Below are positions 33,258-43,910 of a DNA stretch of 64,000 bases, piece by piece (within the stretch, counting starts at the first letter, position 1; every line of letters begins with the position of its first letter). Location: positions 1,240,001 to 1,304,000 of the forward strand of contig NC_014313.1 of the NCBI RefSeq assembly GCF_000143145.1. The letters run 5' to 3'. The position numbers and the translations under genes were made by a program. Under the pieces are notes generated by a model, which made no database searches, had not been told where the DNA came from, and worked only from the letters and a program-made list of their open reading frames with translations. Origin of the DNA: Hyphomicrobium denitrificans ATCC 51888. Lineage in GTDB: Bacteria > Pseudomonadota > Alphaproteobacteria > Rhizobiales > Hyphomicrobiaceae.

Positions 33258-36077
33258 ATGCTTGAAAAAACGTTCCGCCCGGCCGAAATCGAGCCGCGCA
33301 TCAATTCCGAATGGGACAAGTCCGAAGCGTTCAAGGCCGGTCGCGCCGTTACAGGCGGAAAGAACGCGTCCTACTCCATCGTCATCCCGCCGCCGAATGT
33401 CACCGGCTCGCTCCATATGGGGCACGCGCTCAACAATACGCTGCAGGACATCCTCGTGCGTTTCGAGCGCATGCGGGGCCGCGATGTTCTCTGGCAGCCC
33501 GGCACCGACCATGCCGGCATCGCGACGCAGATGGTCGTCGAGCGCCAGCTTGCCGCCGGTAAGCAGCCGTCGCGGCGCGAGCTTGGGCGCGAGGAATTCC
33601 TGAAGCGCGTCTGGGCGTGGAAAGAGGAATCCGGCGGCACCATCATCAATCAGCTGAAACGCCTCGGCGCGTCGTGCGACTGGTCGCGCGAACGCTTCAC
33701 GATGGACGAGGGGCTGTCGAAGGCGGTCGTGAAGGTCTTCGTGCAGCTCTACAACGAGGGGCTGATCTACAAGGATAAGCGTCTCGTCAATTGGGACCCG
33801 AAGTTTCAGACCGCGATCTCGGATCTGGAAGTCGTGCAGGTCGAGGCGCGCGGAAAATTCTCGTGGTCGAAGGACGGCGGCGAGCCGTTCGATGCGGCGG
33901 CGCTCGGCAAAGTGCTCGCGAAAGATCCGAGCGGGCACATGTACCATTTCCGCTATCCGCTCGCAGCGAAGGTGGCTGGCTACGACAAGGATTACATCGT
34001 CGTCGCGACGACACGGCCCGAGACGATGCTCGGCGATACGGGCGTTGCGGTGCATCCCGACGACGAGCGTTACGCGGCGCTGATCAAGGCTGGCGCGAAA
34101 GTGAAGCTGCCGCTTGTCGGGCGTGAAATTCCGATCGTTGCGGATGAATACTCCGATCCCGAGAAGGGAACGGGTGCGGTGAAGATCACGCCCGCGCACG
34201 ACTTCAACGATTTCGAGGTCGGCAAGCGGCACAATCTCGCGCAGATCAACGTGCTCGATGCGTACGGCAAGCTGGTCGACGACGTGCCAGAGGCCTATCG
34301 CGGGCTCGATCGCTTCGAGGCGCGGCTGCGTGTCGTCGCCGATATCGATGCGCTGGGCCTGCTCGAAAAGATCGAGCCGACGACGCATACGGTCCCGCAC
34401 GGCGATCGATCGAATGTCGTCGTCGAGCCGTGGCTGACGGATCAGTGGTACGTCAACGCCGCCGAGCTTGCGAAGCCCGCGATGGCGGCGGTCGAGAACG
34501 GCAAGACGGTTTTCGTTCCGAAGAATTGGGAGAAGACCTACTTCGAGTGGATGCGGAACATCCAGCCTTGGTGCATCTCGCGTCAGCTGTGGTGGGGGCA
34601 CCAGATTCCGGCGTGGTACGGGCCGGACGGCAAGTACTTCGTTGCGGCGACGGAAGACGAAGCTCAGGCGCTGGCGCAGGCGTATTACGCCAAGTCCCCC
34701 ACCCCTAACCCCTCCCCGCAAGGGGGAGGGGAAACGTCGGGTAGTCACGTCGTGCTCAAGCGCGACGAGGATGTGCTCGACACGTGGTTCTCATCGGCTT
34801 TGTGGCCGTTCTCGACGCTCGGCTGGCCGGACGAGACGCCGGAGCTTGGCCGCTACTATCCGACGAGCGTGCTCGTTACCGGCTTCGACATCATCTTCTT
34901 CTGGGTCGCCCGCATGATGATGATGGGCCTGCACTTCATGGACGAAGTGCCGTTCAAGGACGTCTACATCCATGCCCTCGTTCGCGACGAGAGGGGGCAG
35001 AAGATGTCGAAGTCGAAGGGCAACGTCATGGACCCGCTCGTCCTGATTGACGAGTTCGGAGCCGACGCGCTGCGCTTCACGCTCGCGGCGATGGCGGCGC
35101 AGGGGCGCGATATCAAGCTCGCGAAGTCACGCGTCGAAGGCTATCGCAATTTCGCGACCAAGCTCTGGAACGCCTCGCGCTTCGCGGAGATGAACGAGTG
35201 CGTGCGGCAGCGCAATTTCGATCCGAAGTCGGCGACGCAGATATTTAACAAATGGATCATCGGCGAGGCCGAACTGACCGCGAAGGCCGTTACCGAAGCG
35301 CTCGAAGGCTATAAATTCAACGAAGCGGCCGCTGCGATCTATGAATTCGTCTGGGGCGAGTTCTGCGATTGGTATCTCGAACTGATCAAGCCGTTGCTCG
35401 CGGGCGATGACGAGGACGCGAAATCCGAGACGCGCGCCGTCACGGCGTGGACGCTCGATCAAATCCTCAAGATGCTGCACCCGTTCATGCCGTTCATCAC
35501 GGAAGAGCTTTGGGCGCACATGGTCGAGCACGGCGTCAAGCGCGACGATCTTCTGGTGCTCAGCGAGTGGCCGAACCTCGACGGCCTTGTCGAGCGCGAC
35601 GCTGTCGATGAGGTGAACTGGGTCGTGTCGCTGATTTCGGAAGTGCGCTCGGTGCGTACCGAAATGAGCGTTCCGGCGGGCGCGAAGGTGCCGCTCGTCA
35701 TCGTCGGTGCCAGCGACGCCATGCGCGAGCGCGTCCATCGGAATGACGAAACGCTGAAGCGGCTGGCGCGTCTCGACGGTATCGACTTCGCCGATATCGC
35801 GCCCAAAGGCGCGGCGCTGATCGTTGCGGGCGAGACGACGGCGGCGTTGCCGCTCGCAGGCATTATCGACATGGCTGCCGAGAAGCGGCGTCTTGCGAAA
35901 GAGATCGACAAGGCGGACAGCGACCTCAAGAAGATGGATGCGAAACTTTCCAACCCGCAGTTCATGGAGCGGGCGAAGGAAGAAGCCATTGAGGAAGCGA
36001 AAGAACGCAAGGCCGAACTCGAAGCCGAGATCAAGCGGTTCTCGGCTGCGCTAAAACGGCTGGAGGATGTCGGCTGA
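33258..36077 (+). CDS. valS: Valine--tRNA ligase
   Basis: The 939-residue product carries the class I motifs: the HIGH-type [20 protein letters not shown] (about 42-61) and [15 protein letters not shown] (about 579-593), plus [20 protein letters not shown] before the second half of the catalytic domain. It ends in a coiled coil (about 865-935) that binds tRNA-Val. The ATG at 33258 is preferred; a TTG at 33237 adds seven residues. At residues about 480-492 the protein contains [13 protein letters not shown], a translated copy of a dispersed palindromic repeat, just before [16 protein letters not shown]. It attaches valine to tRNA and edits threonine. Confidence 0.96.
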   Translation: MLEKTFRPAEIEPRINSEWDKSEAFKAGRAVTGGKNASYSIVIPPPNVTGSLHMGHALNNTLQDILVRFERMRGRDVLWQPGTDHAGIATQMVVERQLAAGKQPSRRELGREEFLKRVWAWKEESGGTIINQLKRLGASCDWSRERFTMDEGLSKAVVKVFVQLYNEGLIYKDKRLVNWDPKFQTAISDLEVVQVEARGKFSWSKDGGEPFDAAALGKVLAKDPSGHMYHFRYPLAAKVAGYDKDYIVVATTRPETMLGDTGVAVHPDDERYAALIKAGAKVKLPLVGREIPIVADEYSDPEKGTGAVKITPAHDFNDFEVGKRHNLAQINVLDAYGKLVDDVPEAYRGLDRFEARLRVVADIDALGLLEKIEPTTHTVPHGDRSNVVVEPWLTDQWYVNAAELAKPAMAAVENGKTVFVPKNWEKTYFEWMRNIQPWCISRQLWWGHQIPAWYGPDGKYFVAATEDEAQALAQAYYAKSPTPNPSPQGGGETSGSHVVLKRDEDVLDTWFSSALWPFSTLGWPDETPELGRYYPTSVLVTGFDIIFFWVARMMMMGLHFMDEVPFKDVYIHALVRDERGQKMSKSKGNVMDPLVLIDEFGADALRFTLAAMAAQGRDIKLAKSRVEGYRNFATKLWNASRFAEMNECVRQRNFDPKSATQIFNKWIIGEAELTAKAVTEALEGYKFNEAAAAIYEFVWGEFCDWYLELIKPLLAGDDEDAKSETRAVTAWTLDQILKMLHPFMPFITEELWAHMVEHGVKRDDLLVLSEWPNLDGLVERDAVDEVNWVVSLISEVRSVRTEMSVPAGAKVPLVIVGASDAMRERVHRNDETLKRLARLDGIDFADIAPKGAALIVAGETTAALPLAGIIDMAAEKRRLAKEIDKADSDLKKMDAKLSNPQFMERAKEEAIEEAKERKAELEAEIKRFSAALKRLEDVG
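34695..34732 (+). repeat. Dispersed palindromic repeat inserted in frame in valS
   Basis: The element has a C-rich start and then CCCCTCCCC, GCAAG, GGGGAGGGG (34709-34731), a nine-pair perfect stem. Its peptide, [11 protein letters not shown], is known from many proteobacterial proteins as the translation of an intergenic repeat. Here it lies in a variable loop between the ValS catalytic halves. No second copy was found in the window. Confidence 0.72.
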
Positions 36078-36101
36078 CCTGAGTTCTTTGCCGAGCCTGT
36101 C

Positions 36102-36207
36102 GTGGATGGCCGCCTTCGCGGCCATGACGATCAGGTTGGCAGGACGGGTGCCGTGACGGATTGTTTGCTCGTCTCATTCCGTCATGGCCGCGCAGGCGGC
36201 CATCTAC
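36102..36207. repeat. REPIN-like inverted doublet between valS and DUF2939 gene
   Basis: 36102-36128 and 36181-36207 are inverted copies of a 27-base unit (25 of 27 positions agree). Each copy is itself a hairpin, with ATGGCCGC and GCGGCCAT as arms. The element occupies the whole space between two convergent genes and may also act as a bidirectional terminator. Confidence 0.72.
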
Positions 36208-36226
36208 GCGTGTCTTGTTCTCGCGC

Positions 36227-36832
36227 TCAAAGCGTGCCGGCGAAATTTTGGATCGTGATGGTCGCCGGTTTCAGAAATTCGACGCGCAGTTCTGCGAGCT
36301 TCCAACCGACGCGCGTCAGTTCCAGCTTGCCGAGATAGAGCCGCGTTTCGTCGTTCTTGTCCGCCATGTCGATTTCGAACGTGGTGAAGCCGGTGAACTC
36401 GGCGCGCTTCACACGCGCCCAGGCCCGAGAGACCCGCTCAAGGATCGGGAGCGCGTTCGTGCCGTCATCGCCTGAAACGTAATCGCGATACGTTTTTTGC
36501 ACCGTGAAGAGCTGCGGCAGGCCTTCTGGCGTTACGTAGGAGTCGACGAGACTGTCGATGGCGCCGCGGCCCCAATAGGCTTTCGCTCGCTGCCAGAGGC
36601 TCGGATTTGCGGGCTCGGTCTGCTCGGCATTCGGCAAGTCGAGTGCGATGCGCGCGATCGAGGGCTTCAGTGTTTCGCGCACGCTCGGCCATTCGATCGC
36701 GGTCGTCAGATACGCGGAATTGCCGTTGCGCACGGCTTCGCGAATGTTCCACGCCGTGAGGAACGGCGCGCCGATGTAGCCAACGGCGAGGAGGGCGATC
36801 AGCCCGACCGAAATCCAGAGCGGCTTTTTCAT
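36227..36832 (-). CDS. DUF2939 domain membrane-anchored protein
   Basis: The 201-residue product starts at the ATG at 36832, with an N-terminal membrane anchor (about 5-24, LWISVGLIALLAVGYIGAPF). The rest matches the DUF2939 layout: AWNIREAVRNGNSAYLTTAI (about 28-47), a long central part and a C-terminal beta domain with LYLGKLELTRVGWKLAEL. The family is found in alphaproteobacteria and has no known activity. It is probably exposed on the periplasmic side. It lies downstream of the M48 peptidase gene on the same strand. Confidence 0.82.
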   Translation of the reverse strand: MKKPLWISVGLIALLAVGYIGAPFLTAWNIREAVRNGNSAYLTTAIEWPSVRETLKPSIARIALDLPNAEQTEPANPSLWQRAKAYWGRGAIDSLVDSYVTPEGLPQLFTVQKTYRDYVSGDDGTNALPILERVSRAWARVKRAEFTGFTTFEIDMADKNDETRLYLGKLELTRVGWKLAELRVEFLKPATITIQNFAGTL

Positions 36833-36929
36833 CGTGGTTGGTGGCGACCCTGTGCGGTTCAACTGGCACTCCGCGAATTTACACCCAAATCCGACGATCT
36901 TCGGGCCGAGCACAACCGGCGGCCGCATA

Positions 36930-38066
36930 TCAACCGTTATTGTCGGGCTTCGGCGGTTCGATCGTCGTTTTGCAGATCGACTGCAACTCTTGCCAGGACT
37001 GCGCATCGAGCGCGGGTGTCGCGGGATAATCGGGCTGCTGGCGGACGAGCTTCGCGCGCTCGGCTGCTGGGGGATGCGTCCGCAGCCAGTTGAGCGCACC
37101 GCCGTTCGAGCCGGAGTTGTCCGTCTCCATTTTGGTGACGCGCATGAAGAAATTGCCGAGCCCTTTCGGAGCGATGCCTGCGCCTTTCAGCAGATGCAGA
37201 GCGTCGAGATCGGCTTCGCGCTCGGCGCCACGCGAATAGCCGAGCTGCGCCAGCATCAGACCGGCGTTGGCAAGGCCGCCGCCGCCGAGCATGATTTCAA
37301 CGGCCGCCGCGAGACCGACGCTGCGAATGATGCCGGTTTCCGGATGCATTTCGATGCCGTGGCCCATTTCGTGCGCCAGAACGCCCGCGACCTCGTCAGG
37401 GTTTTCGGCTTTGTCGATCAAGCCTTTGGTCAGGACGATTTGCCCACCGGGTACGGCGAAGGCGTTCATCAGCGGCCAGTCGTAGACGCGGACGTTGAAA
37501 GAGACGCCTTCCGGCGCGGCCTTGGAGAGCCGCTCGGACAGTTTCGCAAGCGCCGCGACGCCGCTCGCGTCGGCGCATTGCTTATGACCTTGCGTCATCG
37601 ACTCGCGCGCCGAGTCGCCGAGACGTTGCCGCCAGCTATCGGGCAGCGCCGTCGCAAATGATCTGAGCGGGCTCCATCCGGCGGCGAAGCTCGCGGCGAC
37701 CGCCAAGGCGACGAGGGCGGCGAGGAGCAGTCCCCATCTCCAGTTGCGCCAGCGCGCGGCTCGCGCCGTCAGATGCGGGGCGTGCGATGCCAGATCAGCG
37801 GCGAATCGGCCGCCTTGCACGAACAGCGATGCGCCGGGGGCGTCCGGGGACGACAGCAGCACGTCGATCGCGTTGGCGCGGACCGGCTCCAGCGTTCGCA
37901 GTCTGTCGTACTGCCAAATCTGCGACGGATGGCCGGGCCCGAGATCGATCTCGACGCCGCTGAGCCCGAGCGTCGCAACGCCATCCACAGGCGAAGTCGC
38001 CCGGCCGCCGGTGAAGCGGCAATAGTACCGGACGGGATCGGCATGGGTCGTGTCGTTCGGTGACAT
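36930..38066 (-). CDS. M48 family metallopeptidase, membrane-anchored
   Basis: From ATG 38066 the product is 378 residues. A region of unknown function (about 1-105) is followed by a membrane segment (about 110-130, WGLLLAALVALAVAASFAAG). The peptidase domain (about 180-340) carries the zinc motif VLAHEMGHGIEMHPE, with the catalytic Glu near residue 233, and a downstream third ligand in GAEREADLDALHLL. Related BepA/LoiP-like enzymes degrade misfolded envelope proteins. An ORF start further upstream (38111) exists but MSPNDTTH is the more likely N-terminus. Confidence 0.9.
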   Translation of the reverse strand: MSPNDTTHADPVRYYCRFTGGRATSPVDGVATLGLSGVEIDLGPGHPSQIWQYDRLRTLEPVRANAIDVLLSSPDAPGASLFVQGGRFAADLASHAPHLTARAARWRNWRWGLLLAALVALAVAASFAAGWSPLRSFATALPDSWRQRLGDSARESMTQGHKQCADASGVAALAKLSERLSKAAPEGVSFNVRVYDWPLMNAFAVPGGQIVLTKGLIDKAENPDEVAGVLAHEMGHGIEMHPETGIIRSVGLAAAVEIMLGGGGLANAGLMLAQLGYSRGAEREADLDALHLLKGAGIAPKGLGNFFMRVTKMETDNSGSNGGALNWLRTHPPAAERAKLVRQQPDYPATPALDAQSWQELQSICKTTIEPPKPDNNG

Positions 38067-38486
38067 CAGAGAATTCCGGCATTGGACGTGGGGGTGAAAG
38101 GCGCGCCGCACCGGCCGTCATCTAAGCATGCGAAAGCCGAAAATGAATGTCTCCAGAGGGACAAAGTCGGGCCGCGGTGATGACGTACTCGTCGGCTATC
38201 CAATCGGTACGCTGACGTTGAGGAAAGGCGGATCGGTTCTCCCATGCGGGTGAGGCGAAAGACGTCCCTTTACCATGAACGGGGACATGCCACCCAAATG
38301 TTGCTTAACAGCAACTCGTTTGCGGTGCAGCGCCACTTTCGAGCCACAAAGCGCGCGCAGGTGCAGAAGTGAGGCCGACGCTTTGGAATAATTCTCATGC
38401 AGGTGAGAGCGATTCCTATTCGAGCGTGACGGCCGGCATCCCTGGAACGGAACTCGAGGCAAGGCAGGGGGCCGAAGAGGAAAGTA
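38067..38486 (+). other. Long intergenic region before ilvD
   Basis: This 420-base region separates the divergent M48 and ilvD genes and must hold both promoters. A six-pair palindrome, GTTGCT TAAC AGCAAC, lies at 38300-38315 and could be an operator. I did not find a convincing leader peptide with branched-chain codons or an attenuator hairpin with a T run. Confidence 0.4.
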
Positions 38487-40211
38487 ATGGACGCCAAGAC
38501 GTTCGATAAGTCGAAGTTGCCCAGCCGCCATGTCACGGAAGGCCCGTCGCGCGCGCCGCATCGCTCCTACTATTACGCGATGGGATTGGAAGAGGCCGAC
38601 ATCAAGCGTCCGTTCGTCGGCGTCGTCTCCTGCTGGAATGAAGCTGCGCCGTGCAATATTTCGCTGATGCGCCAGGCGCAGTCGGCCAAGGCGGGCGTCA
38701 CTGAAGCTGGCGGCACGCCGCGCGAGTTCTGCACGATCACTGTCACCGATGGCATCGCGATGGGCCATCAGGGCATGAAGTCGAGCCTCGTGTCGCGCGA
38801 GGTCATCGCCGATTCGATCGAGCTCACGATGCGCGGGCATTGCTATGATGCGCTCGTCGGCATCGCGGGCTGCGACAAGAGCCTGCCCGGCATCATGATG
38901 TCGATGCTGAGGCTTAACGTTCCGAGCGTCTTCATGTACGGCGGCTCGATCCTGCCGGGAAAATTCAAAGGCCGCGACGTCACCGTCGTCGACGTGTTCG
39001 AAGGCGTCGGCATGCATTCGGCGGGCAAAATGTCGGCGGCGGAATTGCATGAGCTGGAATGCGTCGCGTGTCCGTCGGCGGGCTCATGCGGCGGCCAGTT
39101 CACGGCCAACACGATGGCGTGCGTGTCCGAGGCGATCGGGCTTGCGCTGCCGGGTTCGGCTGGCGCGCCGGCACCCTATGAAAGTCGCGACGCGTACGCG
39201 ACCGAAAGCGGGAAGGCCGTCATGCGCCTGATCGCCGACGGCATTCGTCCGCGCGATATCTGCACGAAAAAAGCCTTCGAGAATGCCGCTGTCGTTATCG
39301 CCGCGACGGGCGGCTCGACCAATGGCGCGCTGCATCTACCGGCGATGGCGCACGAGGTCGGGATCGATTTCGATCTTTTCGATGTCGCTGAGATTTTCCG
39401 CAGGACGCCGTACATCGCCGACCTGAAGCCCGGCGGTCAGTACGTTGCGAAAGACGTCTACGATATCGGCGGCGTTCCGCAGATTTTGAAAGCGCTGCTC
39501 GAGGGCGGCGTTTTGCACGGCGACTGTCTAACTGTGACTGGAAAGACGCTCGCGCAGAATCTCGAAAGCGTGAAATTCAACCGCGATCAGAAAGTCGTAT
39601 TTCCGGTCTCCAATCCGATTTCGCCGACGGGCGGCGTGGTTGGGCTCAAGGGCTCGCTCGCACCCGATGGCGCGATCGTGAAGGTCGCCGGGCTGAAGAC
39701 ACATCAGTTCCGCGGACCCGCACGCTGCTTCGATTGCGAGGAAGATGCGTTCCAGGCCGTCGAAGAGCGCAACTACAAGGACGGCGAGGTGATCGTCATC
39801 CGTTACGAGGGGCCGAAGGGCGGCCCGGGCATGCGCGAGATGTTGTCGACGACCGCGGCGCTTTACGGCCAGGGCTCCGGCGACAAGGTCGCGCTGATCA
39901 CCGACGGACGGTTCTCGGGCGCGACGCGCGGGCTTTGCATCGGCCACGTTGGTCCGGAAGCAGCGGTCGGCGGACCGATCGGACTTCTGAAGGATGGCGA
40001 CATTATCGTCATCGATACCGAACTCGGCACGCTCGATGTCGAGGTGAGTGCGGAGGAGTTGGAACGGCGGCGCAAGACGTGGAAGGCGCCGGCGAACATG
40101 TATCAGTCAGGGGCACTGAGAAAATTTGCAGACCAAGTGGGACCGGCCAGGTACGGCGCCGTAACCCATGCGGGAGGAAAGGCGGAAGTGCACTGCTATG
40201 CGGATATCTAA
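38487..40211 (+). CDS. ilvD: Dihydroxy-acid dehydratase
   Basis: The 574-residue product has all the IlvD/EDD signatures: three cluster-ligand cysteines at about 49 ([14 protein letters not shown]), 129 ([10 protein letters not shown]) and 201 ([16 protein letters not shown]), and the late [20 protein letters not shown]. It converts dihydroxy-isovalerate and dihydroxy-methylvalerate to the keto acids leading to valine, isoleucine and leucine, using an iron-sulphur cluster and Mg. A GAGGAAAG ribosome site lies just before the ATG. The end overlaps the next gene by fourteen bases. Confidence 0.97.
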   Translation: MDAKTFDKSKLPSRHVTEGPSRAPHRSYYYAMGLEEADIKRPFVGVVSCWNEAAPCNISLMRQAQSAKAGVTEAGGTPREFCTITVTDGIAMGHQGMKSSLVSREVIADSIELTMRGHCYDALVGIAGCDKSLPGIMMSMLRLNVPSVFMYGGSILPGKFKGRDVTVVDVFEGVGMHSAGKMSAAELHELECVACPSAGSCGGQFTANTMACVSEAIGLALPGSAGAPAPYESRDAYATESGKAVMRLIADGIRPRDICTKKAFENAAVVIAATGGSTNGALHLPAMAHEVGIDFDLFDVAEIFRRTPYIADLKPGGQYVAKDVYDIGGVPQILKALLEGGVLHGDCLTVTGKTLAQNLESVKFNRDQKVVFPVSNPISPTGGVVGLKGSLAPDGAIVKVAGLKTHQFRGPARCFDCEEDAFQAVEERNYKDGEVIVIRYEGPKGGPGMREMLSTTAALYGQGSGDKVALITDGRFSGATRGLCIGHVGPEAAVGGPIGLLKDGDIIVIDTELGTLDVEVSAEELERRRKTWKAPANMYQSGALRKFADQVGPARYGAVTHAGGKAEVHCYADI

Positions 40212-41310
40212 GCTTTCCATTGCGGGTAGTGTTGCAATTTTTTGCACGATGGTCGGTTCGGCGTTTGCAGCCGGCGTGACGTTTCGATCGCCTGACGATG
40301 CGATGAAGCAGGGCATCTCGGCGTTCAACGGCGGATATTACGAGCTGGCGCTTCCGGCGTTCGAAGCATTGGAAGCGTCAAAGCCGCAGATCGCGCGCTA
40401 TTACGAGGCGCGCATCTACGGCGACAACGAAGGCGCTTATACCGATCACGGCAAGGCCTACAAAATTTACGCGAAGCTCGCCGAAGAGCTGAAGGACGTC
40501 GATCCCGACGACGAGGAACTCGCGCCGATCGCCGCGAAGGCATTGACGGCGGTGTCGATGTATCTTCGCGACGGCATTACCGACGAAGGTGTCCGCCCAG
40601 ACGTTGCCGCCGCCGATCAGGCGTTGCAGCGCGCGGCCCTGACCTTCAACGATGAAGATGCGCAGTTCGAGCTTGCGAAGGTTTTCCTTCGCGGCGAAGG
40701 GCCCGAGATGGCCGGCTCCGAAGATCCGTCGAGCAAGATCGAGAATGGCCGTCACTGGCTGTCGCGGCTGTCCCGCTCCGGTCATCCTGGCGCGCAAGCC
40801 TTTCTTGCTGACCTGCTCTGGCGGGGCAAGTTCGTGCAGAAGGATCAGGCAGCCGCGCTCAATCTGATCGATGTCGCGGTTTCGAATGCGTCGCCGACGG
40901 AGCGTGTCTGGATCGAGGACATCTATCAGAAGATTTTCTGCAACGCGGGCGAAGGCGTTCGTCTGCAGGCGACGGGCCGCGTCGCCGACTGGCACAAGCG
41001 TTACGGGCGCAGTCCGCAAGTTCGCGACAATCGGGATGGTCTCGACAGTCTGTCCGCCGAACCGGTCAGGACGTGCGCAAACGGTGAACTCGTACACCCC
41101 ATGATGGCGACGGATGCTCCGCCTGCCGTTTCAGCGCAGTTGCCGGCGGCAAGCCCGGCTGTCCGGCCGAGCCATCAGGTCACGATCGGAATCGGGATCA
41201 GCGCGCCCGGCTTTGCGCCAGCCTCTGGCATCGGCGGACCGCCGGTTTCGACGGGATCGTCGAGCGGGTTCGCTCCGGCTGGCGCTTCGTCTCCAGGCGG
41301 CGACCGCTAG
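40198..41310 (+). CDS. Exported Sel1/TPR-like repeat protein
   Basis: The ATG at 40198 gives 370 residues with a signal peptide (about 1-25, ending GSAFAA). Residues 30-260 are helical pairs like TPR/Sel1 repeats (for instance [20 protein letters not shown], about 32-51). The C-terminal 90 residues are Pro/Ser/Gly-rich and disordered. It is probably a periplasmic scaffold protein. ExoR-type regulators share the general fold, but I see no specific evidence for that role. The start lies inside the end of ilvD, with a GGAAG ribosome site in the ilvD coding sequence. Confidence 0.77.
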   Translation: MRISKLSIAGSVAIFCTMVGSAFAAGVTFRSPDDAMKQGISAFNGGYYELALPAFEALEASKPQIARYYEARIYGDNEGAYTDHGKAYKIYAKLAEELKDVDPDDEELAPIAAKALTAVSMYLRDGITDEGVRPDVAAADQALQRAALTFNDEDAQFELAKVFLRGEGPEMAGSEDPSSKIENGRHWLSRLSRSGHPGAQAFLADLLWRGKFVQKDQAAALNLIDVAVSNASPTERVWIEDIYQKIFCNAGEGVRLQATGRVADWHKRYGRSPQVRDNRDGLDSLSAEPVRTCANGELVHPMMATDAPPAVSAQLPAASPAVRPSHQVTIGIGISAPGFAPASGIGGPPVSTGSSSGFAPAGASSPGGDR

Positions 41311-41318
41311 ACGCTCCG

Positions 41319-42101
41319 CTAGCCCGCGAGCTTGACCCAAACGGGCACGTGATCGGACGGCTTTTCCTGCGCGCGTGTCGCGCGATCGATGCCTGACGCC
41401 ACGAGCAGATCGGCGGCCTGGCTCGAGAGCAGGATGTGGTCGATGCGGATGCCGTCGTCCTTCTGGAAGGCGCCGGCCTGATAGTCCCAGAACGTGTAGA
41501 CGCCGGGACCCGGATGGCAGGCGCGCGTTGCGTCCGTGAAGCCTTCGTTCACCAGCGTGCGCCAGGCCGCGCGGCTTTCCGGCTGGAACAATGCGTCGTT
41601 GACCCACGCCGCCGGACGCTTGGCGTCGACGGATTCCGGAATGACGTTGAAGTCGCCTGCGAGCACGAGCGGCATTTCATCTTGCTGCAGTTGCTTTGCC
41701 CGGAGCCGCATGCGCGCCATCCAGGCAAGCTTGTAGGAGAACTTCTCGGTGCCGATCGGATTGCCGTTCGGCAGATAAAGCGAGACGACGCGGACCATGC
41801 GATCGCCGAGCGGAACGGACGCCTCGATCCAGCGGGCATGCTGATCGGCGTCATCGCCCGGAAGTCCGCGCACCACGTCTTCGAGCGGCGACTTCGAGAG
41901 GATCGCGACGCCGTTGAAACCCTTCTGGCCGTTGGTCGCAACGTTGTAGCCGATGTCCTGAAACGCCGACGTCGGAAACCCGTCGTCGACGGATTTGATC
42001 TCCTGGAAGCAGATGACGTCCGGAGACTGCTGGCGCAGATACGTCAGCGCCGACTCGAGGCGGGCCTTGACGCCGTTGATATTCCACGTGGCGAGGATCA
42101 T
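41319..42101 (-). CDS. xthA: Exodeoxyribonuclease III
   Basis: The 260-residue product has the ExoIII fold motifs: MILATWNINGVKARL at the start, FQEIKS (catalytic Glu near 34), LVLAGDFNVIP (Asp and Asn, about 144-154) and the end motif KPSDHVPVWVKL (His near 253). It removes 3' ends and cuts at abasic sites in base-excision repair. The ATG at 42101 is preceded by GGTGGA, so the longer form starting at 42131 is unlikely. It is followed on its 3' side by the convergent exported-protein gene. Confidence 0.95.
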   Translation of the reverse strand: MILATWNINGVKARLESALTYLRQQSPDVICFQEIKSVDDGFPTSAFQDIGYNVATNGQKGFNGVAILSKSPLEDVVRGLPGDDADQHARWIEASVPLGDRMVRVVSLYLPNGNPIGTEKFSYKLAWMARMRLRAKQLQQDEMPLVLAGDFNVIPESVDAKRPAAWVNDALFQPESRAAWRTLVNEGFTDATRACHPGPGVYTFWDYQAGAFQKDDGIRIDHILLSSQAADLLVASGIDRATRAQEKPSDHVPVWVKLAG

Positions 42102-42150
42102 GGTTCCACCATGTGCCATCGCACCGCGCATAAATCAATTTGAGATCGGT

Positions 42151-42474
42151 TCAGACGGAGAAGCTGGTGCCGCAACCGCACGATGCGGTCGCAACCGGGT
42201 TCTTGATCTTGAAGGCGGCGCCGATCAGATCGTCGACGAAGTCGATCTCGGCGCCTTCCATGTATTGCAGCGAGACCGGATCGATGACGACGACAGCGCC
42301 GGCCCGTTCGATGACGAAATCGTCGGCGGCGCGCGCGTTGGTTAGATCGAATTTGTACTGAAATCCGGAGCAGCCGCCACCCTCGACGGAAACACGCAGA
42401 ACGGGCGATCCCGGTTCGCTGCCTGCGATTTCGGAAATTCGTGTTGCGGCTTGTTCGGTTACGGTGACGGTCAT
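42151..42474 (-). CDS. erpA: Iron-sulphur cluster insertion protein, A-type carrier
   Basis: The 107-residue product is an IscA/ErpA-type carrier: it has VEGGGCSGFQYKFDL with Cys35, and the terminal ATASCGCGTSFSV with Cys99 and Cys101, the three ligands of the family. It transfers clusters to apo-enzymes, such as the upstream IlvD class. It sits directly upstream of xthA on the same strand with a 49-base gap, an arrangement common in this group. The exact paralogue (ErpA versus IscA) is based on neighbourhood and length. Confidence 0.92.
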   Translation of the reverse strand: MTVTVTEQAATRISEIAGSEPGSPVLRVSVEGGGCSGFQYKFDLTNARAADDFVIERAGAVVVIDPVSLQYMEGAEIDFVDDLIGAAFKIKNPVATASCGCGTSFSV

Positions 42475-42578
42475 CGGTTTCTGGGCTTTTTCCTGATCTG
42501 CACCACGAAACTGGGGAGCCTGGCTGGCGCCCCCGGCTCCAAATAGATAGGAAGGCGCGTGAACATATCAAATATCAA

Positions 42579-43820
42579 GTGCGGCCGCCGATGCCAACCA
42601 GGTTAAAGCCGGGCGCCGACCTCGCAGATTACGGCCAGAATCTGCGACCGGGTGAGCGCGTACCGGCCAATTATGCCGCCAGCGCCGTGCCGTCTCGGGG
42701 ACGGCTTGCGGCCGAGCCGGACTGTACAACCCGCAGTCCGTTTCAGCGTGACCGCGATCGCGTGCTGCATTCCTCGGCCTTCCGGCGGCTGGCGTACAAA
42801 ACACAGGTGTTCCTGCCGCACGAGGGTGATCATTACCGCACGCGCCTGACGCATACGCTGGAAGTGGCGCAGATCGCACGAACGATGGCGCGGCAGCTCA
42901 GGCTCGACGAGGATCTCGCGGAGACGATCGCGCTGGCGCACGATCTCGGACACTCGCCATTCGGTCACGCGGGCGAACGCGCGCTCGACACCGCCATGAC
43001 GGATTTCGGCGGCTTCGATCACAATGCGCAGTCGGTTCGCGTCGTCACCAAGCTCGAGCGCAAGTACCTAGCGTTCGACGGGCTCAATCTGACTTGGGAG
43101 ACGCTCGAAGGGCTGGTGAAGCACAACGGGCCGGTCAAGGCTTCGCGGTCGGCGGTCGCGAAAGTCGTGCGCCAGTTCGACGATTGGCGGCCTCTCGATC
43201 TCGACAAGTGGGCGTCGGCGGAAGCGCAGGTCGCGAGCCTTGCGGATGACATCGCGTACCTTTCGCACGACGTTGACGACGGATTGCGCGCCGGGTTGAT
43301 CTCGCTCGGCGCTTTGGCCGAGACGCCGCTCGCCGGCGGCATGGCGCGGGAGGTCATGTCGCTCGGAAAGACGGTCGAGACCGGTCGGGTGATCTACGAA
43401 ATCACACGCCGGATGATCACGGTGATGGTCGGCGATGTGATCGACGAAAGCCGCCGCAGACTTGCAGCGCTCGCGCCGTCGTCGGCGGACGATATCCGCC
43501 ATGCGGGTAAGGCGACGGTGGCGTTCTCCGGGGAGATGTTCGCGGACCTCGCTCAGCTGCGGAAGTTTCTGTTCAAGTCCGTCTATCACCATCGCAAGGT
43601 GCTCGACGTGATGGAACGTGCCGAGCAGATCGTGCGCGATCTGTTTGCCCGCTACAACGCCGATCCCGCGGCGCTCCCGGAGGACTGGCGCGACGCTGCG
43701 TTAAGCCTCGATGCCAACGGCCGGGCGCGGCTGGCATGCGACTTCCTTGCGGGGCAGACGGACCGTTACGCCATCGCCGAATACCGCCGATTGTTTGACG
43801 CCACGGCGGAACTGCGATAG
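42579..43820 (+). CDS. dgt: Deoxyguanosinetriphosphate triphosphohydrolase-like HD protein
   Basis: The 413-residue product (GTG start 42579, or ATG at 42591) is a short dNTPase of the HD family. Metal ligands are in RTRLTHTLEVAQIA (His near 92), LAHDLGHSPFGHAGE (His-Asp near 132-133) and DDIAYLSHDVDDGL (Asp). It hydrolyses dGTP to deoxyguanosine and triphosphate and helps to balance nucleotide pools. It is divergent from erpA, and its promoter must lie in the 104-base gap. The next gene, argS, begins 90 bases later. Confidence 0.9.
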   Translation: MRPPMPTRLKPGADLADYGQNLRPGERVPANYAASAVPSRGRLAAEPDCTTRSPFQRDRDRVLHSSAFRRLAYKTQVFLPHEGDHYRTRLTHTLEVAQIARTMARQLRLDEDLAETIALAHDLGHSPFGHAGERALDTAMTDFGGFDHNAQSVRVVTKLERKYLAFDGLNLTWETLEGLVKHNGPVKASRSAVAKVVRQFDDWRPLDLDKWASAEAQVASLADDIAYLSHDVDDGLRAGLISLGALAETPLAGGMAREVMSLGKTVETGRVIYEITRRMITVMVGDVIDESRRRLAALAPSSADDIRHAGKATVAFSGEMFADLAQLRKFLFKSVYHHRKVLDVMERAEQIVRDLFARYNADPAALPEDWRDAALSLDANGRARLACDFLAGQTDRYAIAEYRRLFDATAELR

Positions 43821-43910
43821 GCGCGAGCTTTGATTGGCGCTGGCGACACTCCTTCGTCGTGCCGGCCGCCAGCGCTCCGCGGTTTCCGTGGCGTTTTCTC
43901 AAGGACACCC

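Noticed and set aside
33090..34748. A 552-residue - strand frame opposite valS
   Set aside because: It is the antisense reading of a GC-rich, strongly biased gene. Its sequence is Arg/His-rich without motifs, and valS is certain.
38067..38486. Attenuator or leader peptide for ilvD
   Set aside because: I found no run of Leu, Ile or Val codons in a short frame and no hairpin followed by T residues.
38196..39050. A 284-residue - strand frame opposite ilvD
   Set aside because: It overlaps the conserved ilvD start on the other strand and shows only antisense-type composition.
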